A DNA stretch of 10,618 nucleotides from Collinsella sp. (GTDB lineage Bacteria; Actinomycetota; Coriobacteriia; Coriobacteriales; Coriobacteriaceae): contig DXZT01000021.1 of the NCBI GenBank assembly GCA_019419545.1, positions 1 to 10,618 on the forward strand, in the 5' to 3' direction. Positions 1 to 6,169 of this stretch are shown here, in pieces. The translations under genes were made by a program, and so were the position numbers. Below the pieces are notes generated by a model. The model had not been told where the DNA came from, searched no databases, and worked only from the letters and a program-made list of their open reading frames with translations. Position 1 is the first letter of the stretch; each line of letters begins with the position of its first letter.

Positions 1-35
1 CATTTCCCGATGTCCAAGAAATGGGAGGCAGTTCA
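1..35. mobile_element. Possible terminus of an IS3-family (IS150-like) element, partial
   Basis: Read on the minus strand, the end at position 35 starts TGAACTGCCTCCCATTTC and continues with TTGGACA. This resembles, from memory, the terminal inverted repeat of IS150-group IS3 elements (TG-ACTGC, CCCATTT, TTGGAC), and the outer TG/CA dinucleotide fits the family. Any transposase would lie to the left, outside the window, so only the end is visible. An alternative is a REP-like palindrome, because GGGA/TCCC and CAGT/ACTG arms flank positions 33-34. No target-site duplication can be tested with one end. Confidence 0.35.
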
Positions 36-70
36 CTGTCCCCTTTGTGGTGGTTTTTGGCGCGGATGGG

Positions 71-556
71 TTAGTTGAGGGCGGCTTGGGCTAGGCGGGC
101 TTCGGCGGCCTCCTCGGTGACGCCCAATGCCACGGCGAACTCCTCGATGGAGCGGCGCTTGGCTTCCTTGAGTACACGCATATAGTAAGAGCTGGGCTTT
201 TTATCGGCTTCCTCGGCCTGGCGAATGCGGTGCATCATGGTCTTTGCCACGCGGACCGTCTCGGGCGCGCCCAGCTTGAGCTGCTGCTTAAAGTGTGTCT
301 CTTCAAGCGAGCTGTTGCGCTCGGTAAAGGTGTCGCACTCCAGCTCGTCATAGTGGCTCAGCAGATGCTCGGCATCTTGCTGAGAGATGGCGGCATGCAG
401 ACGGTCGGCCTGCGCCACGGGGTACATAAGGATCGTCTGCGCATGCCCCTGCTTGGCCTCGAGCAACAACATGGGCTGCGGCGTGTCGTCCCTAAAACCG
501 ACGACGGTGCAGACTCCCTGACCCGGATGAATGACGTGTTGACCGATTGAGAACAT
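71..556 (-). CDS. CarD/CdnL-family RNA polymerase-binding transcription regulator
   Basis: This 161-residue protein fits the CarD/CdnL family, which binds the RNA polymerase beta subunit and stabilises open promoter complexes. Residues 1-65 match the Tudor-like RNAP-interacting domain shared with Mfd (start MFSIGQHVIHPGQGV, a strand-rich segment with a central HPGQG turn). Residues 75-160 form a helical C-terminal domain rich in Lys, Arg and Glu, where the family contacts DNA. The ATG at 554-556 is preceded by GGAGG at 561-565 with a 4-nt spacer, which supports this start. The gene is divergent from argS. Oddly, the protein contains no tryptophan, although the mycobacterial CarD C-terminal domain uses a conserved Trp to wedge into the promoter minor groove. 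It may therefore be a paralogue rather than the main CarD. The family assignment is firm; the specific role is inferred. Confidence 0.87.
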   Translation of the reverse strand: MFSIGQHVIHPGQGVCTVVGFRDDTPQPMLLLEAKQGHAQTILMYPVAQADRLHAAISQQDAEHLLSHYDELECDTFTERNSSLEETHFKQQLKLGAPETVRVAKTMMHRIRQAEEADKKPSSYYMRVLKEAKRRSIEEFAVALGVTEEAAEARLAQAALN

Positions 557-898
557 GCTACCTCCAACTTATACGAATTTACGTATGTCTAGAATAACAC
601 GCTGACGTGCGCAAATCCTCGCTTTATGCAGGAAAAGCACACAACTCTGATAGGTAAGAGTATTCGATAAAAGACACAGCTCATTCACACCTTTATGCAT
701 TTTCAACGCGTGCATAATCTGCAGGCAGACCGGCATCTTTGAGTGACTCCATACAAGCTGTAGTCAATTTTGTGCATATGCAATTTCGATTGGCTTTACC
801 CTGCGACAGTGCCCCTCGCTTGTGATAGAGTGCTACAAACTCTGGCTTTTGCCCTACGAGTGACCAAGAGCTCGGGGGCTTTAACACAAGGAGGATCT
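557..898. promoter_or_regulatory. Divergent carD-like/argS intergenic region with TATGCA motif cluster
   Basis: This 342-bp gene-free stretch must carry promoters for both divergent genes. An inverted repeat ATACG-N6-CGTAT lies at 571-586, just upstream of the CarD-type gene. The heptamer TTATGCA occurs at 624-630 and 693-699. The latter pairs with TGCATAA at 711-717 as an inverted repeat with an 11-nt spacer. A perfect 10-bp palindrome, TGCATATGCA, sits at 773-782, about 20 bp upstream of the proposed argS -35. The recurrence suggests binding sites for a regulator. No RNA gene or convincing small ORF was seen. Confidence 0.4.
803..831 (+). promoter_or_regulatory. Predicted argS promoter (extended -10)
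   Basis: GCGACA at 803-808 (4/6 match to the sigma-70 -35) is separated by 17 bp from TAGAGT at 826-831 (4/6). TGA immediately upstream gives an extended -10. Transcription would start near 838, leaving a leader of about 60 nt before the argS ATG. Such a start would place the in-frame upstream ATG at 770 outside the mRNA, supporting 899 as the true start. Confidence 0.45.
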
Positions 899-2752
899 AT
901 GCCCGAGAAGATTGAAGAGCTGGTACGCGCTGCGCTTGCTGCGGCCCAGGAGGCCGGCGACCTTTCCGCATTTGAACTTGACGATTGCGCTATCGAGCGA
1001 CCGGCTGACACTTCTCATGGCGAGTGGACCTCTACCATGGCCCTGAAGTCCGCCAAGCTGGCCCACTGCGCCCCGCGCAAGATCGCCGAGGCCATCGTTG
1101 CCCATATGCCCGAGGATCCCGCGATCGAGAAGGTTGAGATCGCAGGCCCCGGTTTCATCAACTTCTACCTCTCCGTTGCCGTCAAGAATGCCATCTTTGG
1201 CGAGGCTCGCGAGAAGGGCATGGACTTCGCTAAGTCCAACGTCGGTGGTGGCCTGAAGACCCAGGTCGAGTTCGTTTCCGCCAACCCCGTCGGCCCCATG
1301 CACATCGGCCACGGCCGCTGGGCCGCGCTGGGCGATTCGCTCTGCCGCGTTATGGACCACGCCGGCTATGAGATCCAGCGTGAGTTCTACATCAATGACC
1401 ACGGCTCTCAGATGAACACCTTCGGCAACTCCATCAGCACGCGCTATATGCAGCTTGCCGACATCATCGCCAAGCAGGGCGTTGATATCGACGAGGCTCA
1501 CAAGCTGCTGATCGCCGACCGTGACGCCTTTGTTGCCGACGAGAACGACGAGCACCCCGAGACCCATCCGTATCAGGACAACTTTGCCGAGACCTTGGGC
1601 AAGGACTCTTACGGCGGCGACTACATCATCGACGAGGCCGCCGAGTTCTGGCGCACCGACGGCGATAAGTGGGTCAACGCCGATCCTCAGGAGCGCATGG
1701 AGAGCTTCCGCGAGCGCGGCTATGTAAAGATGGTCGATAACATGCGCGACCTCTGCCACGCCGTCAACTGCGACTTCGATCGTTGGTACTCCGAGCGCTC
1801 GCTGTACGTGAAGGACACCGAGGGCGAGACCGCCGGTACCTCCGCCGTCGACCGCGCTTTTGAGAAGCTCGACAAGATGGGCTACCTCTACACCAAGGAC
1901 GGCGCCCTGTGGTTCCGCTCCACCGATCTGGGCGACGACAAGGACCGCGTCCTGATCAAGTCCGACGGCGAGTACACCTACTTCGCCTCCGACGTCGCCT
2001 ATCACTGGGATAAGTTCCAGCGCGTCGATCACGTCATCGACATCTGGGGCGCCGACCACCACGGTTACATCGAGCGCGTACGCTGCGTCTGCGACGCTCT
2101 TGGCTATCCCGGCAAGTTTGAGGTTCTGCTGGGCCAGCTCGTCAACCTGCTGCGTAACGGCAAGCCCGTCCGTATGTCCAAGCGCAAGGGCACCATGGTG
2201 ACCCTGCAGGAGCTCGTCGACGAGGTCGGCTCCGATGCCGCTCGCTACACGCTCATCTCCAAGAGCTCCAACCAGATGGTCGACTTCGACATCGAGGCCG
2301 TTAAGAAGCGCGACAACTCCAACCCGGTCTATTACGTGCAGTACGCTCACGCCCGCGTGTGCTCCATCCTGCGCCGTGCCGCCGACGTTACCGCCGAGCA
2401 GGCCGACGAGATGGGCATGAAGGCCGTTGCCGCCAAGGCCATCGGTGAGAACGTCGATTACTCGCTGCTGACCGACCCGACCGAGCTCGCCCTTTCGCGC
2501 AAGCTCAACGAGCTCACCGACCTGATCGCCAGCTGTGCTCGCGACCGCGCTCCGTTCCGTCTGACCCACTTTGCCGAGGAGCTCGCCGGCGACTTCCACA
2601 GCTTCTACGCTGCCTGCCAGGTTCTGCCGAGCGAGGGCCGTCCCGTCGACCCCGAGCTTTCGCGCGCCCGTCTGGCAGCTTGCGACGCTGTCCGCGTGAC
2701 GCTCGCCCTGGTGCTTACCCTCGTTGGCGTTTCCGCGCCCGAGCAGATGTAA
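899..2752 (+). CDS. argS: Arginyl-tRNA synthetase (ArgRS)
   Basis: The cytoplasmic class I synthetase attaches arginine to tRNA-Arg using ATP. The 617-residue length is normal for the family. Residues 1-105 form the N-terminal additional (Add-1) domain that contacts the tRNA D-loop. The catalytic Rossmann fold carries the HIGH signature at 135-138 (in VGPMHIGHGRW) and a KMSKS-equivalent at 425-429 (RMSKR, followed by KGTM). The C-terminal DALR anticodon-binding helices start at YYVQYAHARVCSILRRA (about residue 480) and run to the end. An in-frame ATG exists at 770, but the start at 899 is preferred: it has AAGGAGG at 888-894 with a 4-nt spacer, begins MPEKIEELV as expected for the domain, and the upstream codons overlap the predicted promoter. 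The gene stands alone between its promoter and a terminator at 2799. All key motifs are intact and the assignment is very secure. Confidence 0.97.
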   Translation: MPEKIEELVRAALAAAQEAGDLSAFELDDCAIERPADTSHGEWTSTMALKSAKLAHCAPRKIAEAIVAHMPEDPAIEKVEIAGPGFINFYLSVAVKNAIFGEAREKGMDFAKSNVGGGLKTQVEFVSANPVGPMHIGHGRWAALGDSLCRVMDHAGYEIQREFYINDHGSQMNTFGNSISTRYMQLADIIAKQGVDIDEAHKLLIADRDAFVADENDEHPETHPYQDNFAETLGKDSYGGDYIIDEAAEFWRTDGDKWVNADPQERMESFRERGYVKMVDNMRDLCHAVNCDFDRWYSERSLYVKDTEGETAGTSAVDRAFEKLDKMGYLYTKDGALWFRSTDLGDDKDRVLIKSDGEYTYFASDVAYHWDKFQRVDHVIDIWGADHHGYIERVRCVCDALGYPGKFEVLLGQLVNLLRNGKPVRMSKRKGTMVTLQELVDEVGSDAARYTLISKSSNQMVDFDIEAVKKRDNSNPVYYVQYAHARVCSILRRAADVTAEQADEMGMKAVAAKAIGENVDYSLLTDPTELALSRKLNELTDLIASCARDRAPFRLTHFAEELAGDFHSFYAACQVLPSEGRPVDPELSRARLAACDAVRVTLALVLTLVGVSAPEQM

Positions 2753-2798
2753 TCTGCGGGTCATTTGACCGTGTAGGTTTGGTTTAACTGAGCCCTAT

Positions 2799-2831
2799 AA
2801 GCCCGATCCCCTACGGAGGTCGGGCTTTTTT
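2799..2831 (+). terminator. Intrinsic terminator of argS
   Basis: An 8-bp stem, AAGCCCGA (2799-2806) with TCGGGCTT (2820-2827), runs directly into a T tract ending at 2831. It lies 46 bp downstream of the argS stop codon. Confidence 0.9.
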
Positions 2832-2876
2832 CGCAAACGCCGACGTATTGATGAATTTGGAACTGCTGGAAATACG

Positions 2877-3026
2877 AAACTATGCCGGTTTACTACGATG
2901 AATTGAGGAATTCTAACCACGCCGGCGTTTTGCTAAAAAGTGCAAGGCGTCTACCTGCGGTTTTAGTTCAACAAGTTTCGGAGTGGTCGCGGTTGAGCGA
3001 TTCATCGTAGTAAACCGCCATAGTTT
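2877..3026. repeat. 150-bp element bounded by 27-bp near-perfect inverted repeats
   Basis: The arm at 2877-2903 and the reverse complement of 3000-3026 match at 26 of 27 positions; the single difference is C versus G. Each arm contains the core GGTTTACTACGATGAAT. The 96-bp interior can fold further: ACCAC near 2916 pairs with GTGGT near 2983, and ACGCC (2919-2923) plus TTGC (2930-2933) pair with GCAA plus GGCGT (2942-2950). No ORF of note is inside, and no target-site duplication is obvious beside the arms. It could be a non-autonomous transposable element (MITE-like), a REP/BIME-like repeat or a structured RNA. The structure is seen directly; repetition elsewhere in the genome is inferred. 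Confidence 0.7.
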
Positions 3027-3065
3027 TGGCGGAGGCAGTCAGATTTGTGGGTGGCAAACAAAGAG

Positions 3066-3110
3066 TGTCCCTTTTGACTAATCGTTTAAGAACGTCCCCC
3101 CAATGACTAA
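3066..3110. repeat. Imperfect direct repeat TGTCCC...TGACTAA
   Basis: Two related units occur: TGTCCCTTTTGACTAA at 3066-3081 and CGTCCCCCCAATGACTAA at 3093-3110. A similar start, TGTCCCCTTTG, is found at 37-47 beside the possible IS end. The units lie just before the rho -35 hexamer. They may be remnants of a mobile repeat or a regulatory site; I cannot decide from one window. Confidence 0.4.
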
Positions 3111-3111
3111 G

Positions 3112-3139
3112 TTGCAGGTGGCGGCGGTTGTGTTACACT
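3112..3139 (+). promoter_or_regulatory. Predicted rho promoter (extended -10)
   Basis: TTGCAG at 3112-3117 is followed after 16 bp by TACACT at 3134-3139 (4/6), with TGT directly upstream as an extended -10 element. Transcription would start near 3146. Confidence 0.5.
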
Positions 3140-3145
3140 AACGCT

Positions 3146-3282
3146 GCGTAGTTGACGCAATCATCTCGATACAGATCAATGATGTCCGTCGTTTTGAACG
3201 GAACTAGACTGTTTAGCCGCCCTGAAGGTTTATGCAGGGAGCATGTGATCACAGGGCTTGAAAAGAAAGTTGAGCAAACACT
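3146..3282 (+). promoter_or_regulatory. Long 5' leader of rho with hairpins and a possible 9-codon uORF
   Basis: From the predicted start point, the rho leader is about 135 nt. It can form TCCGT/ACGGA (3185-3189 with 3198-3202) and CCCTG/CAGGG (3220-3224 with 3235-3239) hairpins. A perfect palindrome TGTGATCACA lies at 3244-3253. A short reading frame, MQGACDHRA, runs from ATG 3232 to TGA 3261 behind a weak GAAGG. In E. coli, rho is autoregulated by termination in its leader, so a leader-based feedback is plausible here, but nothing proves it. Confidence 0.35.
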
Positions 3283-5856
3283 GTGTCTGATCAACAGCAA
3301 GAAAACGAAATAACGACGACGCAGGCCGCTCCCGCTGTACCGGTTGCGTCGGACCAGGTCGCGGCGCCCGCGCAAGCCTCGGCTCCTGAGACGCCTAAGG
3401 CTGCTTCGACGCCTATGCCTGTAGCGGCTGAGAAGGCCGTGCCTGCAACTGGTGAGGAGGCTGCTCCGGCAAAGCCCAAGCGCACGCGCCGCACGGCCAA
3501 GCCTGCCGCTGACGGCGAGGAGGTCACCAAGCCAAAGCGCCGTACCACGCGCACGACGCGCGCCAAGCTCACCGTTGCAGCTGACTCCTCGGCGCCGATT
3601 TCCGATGAGGTCGCGCAGGCACGTGCGTTGGCGCAGATTAGCGAGGCTCAGGTGGTGCGCGCCCGCCGTCGTGCTGCCGAGCGCGAGGCCGCGGCTCTGA
3701 CCGAGCTTGCAGCTCCGTCTGTGCCCGAGACGCCTGCCGCCACCGAGACTCCTGTCGCCGACCAGCCGACCGAGAAGCCGGTACCGCGCACACGCCGTCG
3801 CACGGCTGCTAAGGCCGAGCAGGTTGCTGAACAGGTAACCCCCGAGCTCGCTGAGGCTTCGGTCCGTTCCGCGGCAGGGGAGGGCACATCGCCTGTTGAG
3901 CCCGCTGCGCCTGTCGAGGCCAGCGAAGTTCCCGTTGTCGATCCGGCTTTGCGCCCGCACCGCCGCGGTCGCAAGCCCAAGGCCTTTGTCGAGGCCGAGA
4001 AGGCCGCAGCCGCAGCCGCCGCCGCTCGGGATGCTGCGGCGACCGCCAAGTCCTCAACTGCTGCCGATGCACCCGTCCAGGATGCTACGACTTCCAAGGC
4101 CGTTTCTGCCGATGCCGAGCCCGCCGACGTCCGTCCCGGTCGCAGCCGTCGCACTGCTGCTAAGCGCACGTCCAAGGCTAAGGCTGCCAAGAAGGGTGCG
4201 TCCGAGGATTCCGCCGAGACGACCGCCGATGCATCGACTGATGCCGTCGAGCCCCAGGACGTCGAACGGCCTGCATCCGAGAAGCCCAAGCGCGCTCGCA
4301 AGAAGTCCGTTAAGGCTAAGGCCGCCGAGCAGCAGGTTGATGTCGAAGCGCAGGTTGATTCTGGCGCCGAGGCCAATGACGCCGCTGCGGCCAATGTTGA
4401 CACCGCCGCAACCGATGGTGCCGCCCCCGCCGAGGGCGAAGACGGCGCTCGCCCCAACCGTCGCCAGCACAAGCGCAACGAGGAGCGCAACGAGCGCAAG
4501 GACGAGCGCAACAACGACCGTCGCAACCGCCAGCGCGATCGCAAGCAACGCAACAAGGAGCGTAATGCCGCTCCCACCGAGCCCACGCTTTCGCGCGAGG
4601 AGCTCGCTGCCATGAAGGTCGCCGAACTTCGCGAGAAGGCCAAGGAGTTCGAGATCGAGACGACCGGCAAGAAGAAAGCCGAGCTCGTCGAGGAGATCTA
4701 CGTCACCGCCGCGAAGGCCGAGGGCTTCCGCGACATCAAGGGAATTCTGCAGATTCGCCCGGACAGCTCCGGCATCATCCACGCCCATGGCTACATGAAG
4801 TCCAACGACGACGCCTTCGTGCCCGCCTACCTCATCCGCTCCGCGCGCCTGCGCACGGGCGACGTCATCGAGGGCTCGCTGCGTCCTTCGCGCGGCGGCG
4901 ACAAGCGCGCCGGCCTCGCCAAAATCACGACCGTCAACGGTCTGGACCCCGAGCAGATTCGCAACCGCCCCAAGTTCGGCGACCTTACCCCGGTCTATCC
5001 CAATGAGCCGCTGCGCATGGAGCACGGCAAGGATTCCATCACCGGTCGCGCCATCGACATCGTGTCGCCGATTGGCAAGGGCCAGCGCGGCCTGATCGTG
5101 TCCCCGCCCAAGGCCGGCAAGACCACGATCCTCAAGAAGATCTGCCAGTCCATCTCGATTAACAACCCCGAGGTGCACCTCATCTGCCTGCTCGTCGACG
5201 AGCGCCCCGAAGAGGTCACCGATATGCAGCGTTCCATCAAGGGTGAGGTTGTGGCGTCGACCTTCGATATGCCTGCCGACAACCACACTCGCGTGGCAGA
5301 GCTCGTCATCGAGCGCGCCAAGCGCATCGTAGAGCTGGGTGGCGACGTCGTGGTGGTGCTCGACTCCATCACGCGCCTCGCCCGCGCCTACAACTTGGCG
5401 GCGCCCGCCTCAGGCCGCATCCTTTCGGGCGGCGTCGATTCGGCGGCACTGTATCCGCCCAAGCGCTTCCTGGGTGCAGCCCGCAATATCGAGAACGGCG
5501 GCTCGCTCACCATCCTGGCCTCTGCCCTCATCGACACCGGTTCCAAGATGGACGAGGTCATTTTCGAGGAGTTCAAGGGCACCGGCAACATGGAGCTTAA
5601 GCTCGACCGCGACCTGGCCGACCGCCGCATCTTCCCGGCTATCGACCCCGTTGCCTCCGGTACGCGTAACGAGGATCTGTTGGTCGACGAGCAGATGCGT
5701 CCGTTTGTCTTTGGTCTGCGTCGCATTCTTGCCGGCATGAACAACACCGAGCGCGCGGCCGCATCGTTTATCAAGGGTCTTAAGGGCACCAACACCAACC
5801 AGGAGTTCCTGGTGCGTTCGGCCAAAAAACACAGCGACTACGAGCAGACGTTCTAG
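3283..5856 (+). CDS. rho: Transcription termination factor Rho with giant disordered N-terminal extension
   Basis: Rho is the hexameric RNA-dependent ATPase/helicase that ends transcription. This one has 857 residues, roughly twice the E. coli length (419). Residues 1-435 are low-complexity Ala/Pro/Glu/Lys/Arg sequence with six basic modules (64-73, 83-95, 168-177, 224-233, 284-304, 334-346) and an Arg/Asn/Asp/Glu-rich tract (387-428). A SAP-like N-terminal helical domain follows (436-482), then a cold-shock-like RNA-binding domain (487-550) whose usual GFGFLR-type RNP1 reads SSGIIH (495-500). The ATPase core is canonical: Walker A SPPKAGKTT (607-615), the LLVDERPEEVTDMQR segment, Walker B VVVVLDS with D694, Q-loop LSGGVDS (714-720) and R-loop GSKMDEV to GTGN (753-769). 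The start is GTG with no good Shine-Dalgarno sequence; no in-frame ATG or GTG was found just upstream. Identity is certain, the exact start less so. Confidence 0.96.
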   Translation: MSDQQQENEITTTQAAPAVPVASDQVAAPAQASAPETPKAASTPMPVAAEKAVPATGEEAAPAKPKRTRRTAKPAADGEEVTKPKRRTTRTTRAKLTVAADSSAPISDEVAQARALAQISEAQVVRARRRAAEREAAALTELAAPSVPETPAATETPVADQPTEKPVPRTRRRTAAKAEQVAEQVTPELAEASVRSAAGEGTSPVEPAAPVEASEVPVVDPALRPHRRGRKPKAFVEAEKAAAAAAAARDAAATAKSSTAADAPVQDATTSKAVSADAEPADVRPGRSRRTAAKRTSKAKAAKKGASEDSAETTADASTDAVEPQDVERPASEKPKRARKKSVKAKAAEQQVDVEAQVDSGAEANDAAAANVDTAATDGAAPAEGEDGARPNRRQHKRNEERNERKDERNNDRRNRQRDRKQRNKERNAAPTEPTLSREELAAMKVAELREKAKEFEIETTGKKKAELVEEIYVTAAKAEGFRDIKGILQIRPDSSGIIHAHGYMKSNDDAFVPAYLIRSARLRTGDVIEGSLRPSRGGDKRAGLAKITTVNGLDPEQIRNRPKFGDLTPVYPNEPLRMEHGKDSITGRAIDIVSPIGKGQRGLIVSPPKAGKTTILKKICQSISINNPEVHLICLLVDERPEEVTDMQRSIKGEVVASTFDMPADNHTRVAELVIERAKRIVELGGDVVVVLDSITRLARAYNLAAPASGRILSGGVDSAALYPPKRFLGAARNIENGGSLTILASALIDTGSKMDEVIFEEFKGTGNMELKLDRDLADRRIFPAIDPVASGTRNEDLLVDEQMRPFVFGLRRILAGMNNTERAAASFIKGLKGTNTNQEFLVRSAKKHSDYEQTF

Positions 5857-5893
5857 GTTGTCATCCACACGCAGCGATAGTCATCAATGCGAT

Positions 5894-5928
5894 AAAGGGT
5901 CGGGGCTTTGAGCCTCGGCCCTTTTCTA
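5894..5928 (+). terminator. Intrinsic terminator of rho
   Basis: A 14-bp stem (5894-5907 with 5911-5924), including two G-U pairs and a TTG loop, ends in TTTT at 5922-5925. It lies 37 bp after the rho stop, so rho itself is transcribed as a single-gene unit ended by an intrinsic hairpin. Confidence 0.88.
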
Positions 5929-6004
5929 TAGCGCCGCTCCGCGCTTATTTTTGACCGTAAGACCGACGAGCAGCAGGTTTCCCGTTTCAATCCGACATCG
6001 TCGC

Positions 6005-6033
6005 TTGCAATCGGCAGGGCGGTTTCGCATAAT
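6005..6033 (+). promoter_or_regulatory. Predicted promoter of the 6170-8027 operon
   Basis: TTGCAA at 6005-6010 (4/6) is followed after exactly 17 bp by CATAAT at 6028-6033 (5/6). The predicted start point is near 6040. It lies downstream of the rho terminator, so the following two genes form a separate unit. Confidence 0.65.
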
Positions 6034-6039
6034 AGCTTT

Positions 6040-6169
6040 TAAGCTTCGCGACGGAAAACGCAGATGAAACGAACCATATACCGTTGCTTTGGGGCATAGC
6101 CCCGCTTCATCTTCTCTCGCGCAGCCAACTGAATGATGCGATTTGGGTGCTGGAAGATGGGGAGAGCTC
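6040..6169 (+). promoter_or_regulatory. Structured 5' leader of unknown class
   Basis: The leader of about 130 nt can form an outer stem, GATGAA (6063-6068) with TTCATC (6106-6111), enclosing a strong hairpin GGGGC-ATA-GCCCC (6091-6103). A purine-rich single-stranded segment (GACGGAAAACG, about 6050-6060) precedes it. There is no T tract after the stem, so it is not a standard terminator. I do not recognise a known riboswitch class. It may control translation or simply be a folded leader. Confidence 0.35.

Noticed and set aside
693..887. 64-codon minus-strand frame in the carD-argS intergenic region
   Set aside because: It covers the predicted argS promoter and the TATGCA motifs and has no recognisable domain; a small gene cannot be fully excluded.
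770..898. Upstream ATG that would add 43 residues to ArgRS
   Set aside because: It lies before the predicted transcription start, the added residues match no ArgRS domain known to me, and the ATG at 899 has an excellent SD.
881..2764. Long open frame antisense to argS (627 codons)
   Set aside because: It mirrors a certain gene with intact synthetase motifs, has low-complexity Val/Gly/Leu-rich composition and no domain pattern; such frames arise from GC-rich codon bias.
3244..3253. CRP/FNR site at TGTGATCACA
   Set aside because: The half-sites abut with no 6-bp spacer and the site lies well downstream of the predicted rho start point, so a classical CRP-type operator is not supported.
2832..3282. 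CRISPR array or tandem repeat in the argS-rho region
   Set aside because: There is one pair of inverted arms and a two-unit imperfect repeat, with no regular repeat-spacer periodicity.
4054..5286. 410-codon frame antisense to rho
   Set aside because: Rho motifs are certain in this interval; the antisense frame is a Leu/Gly/Val-rich shadow.
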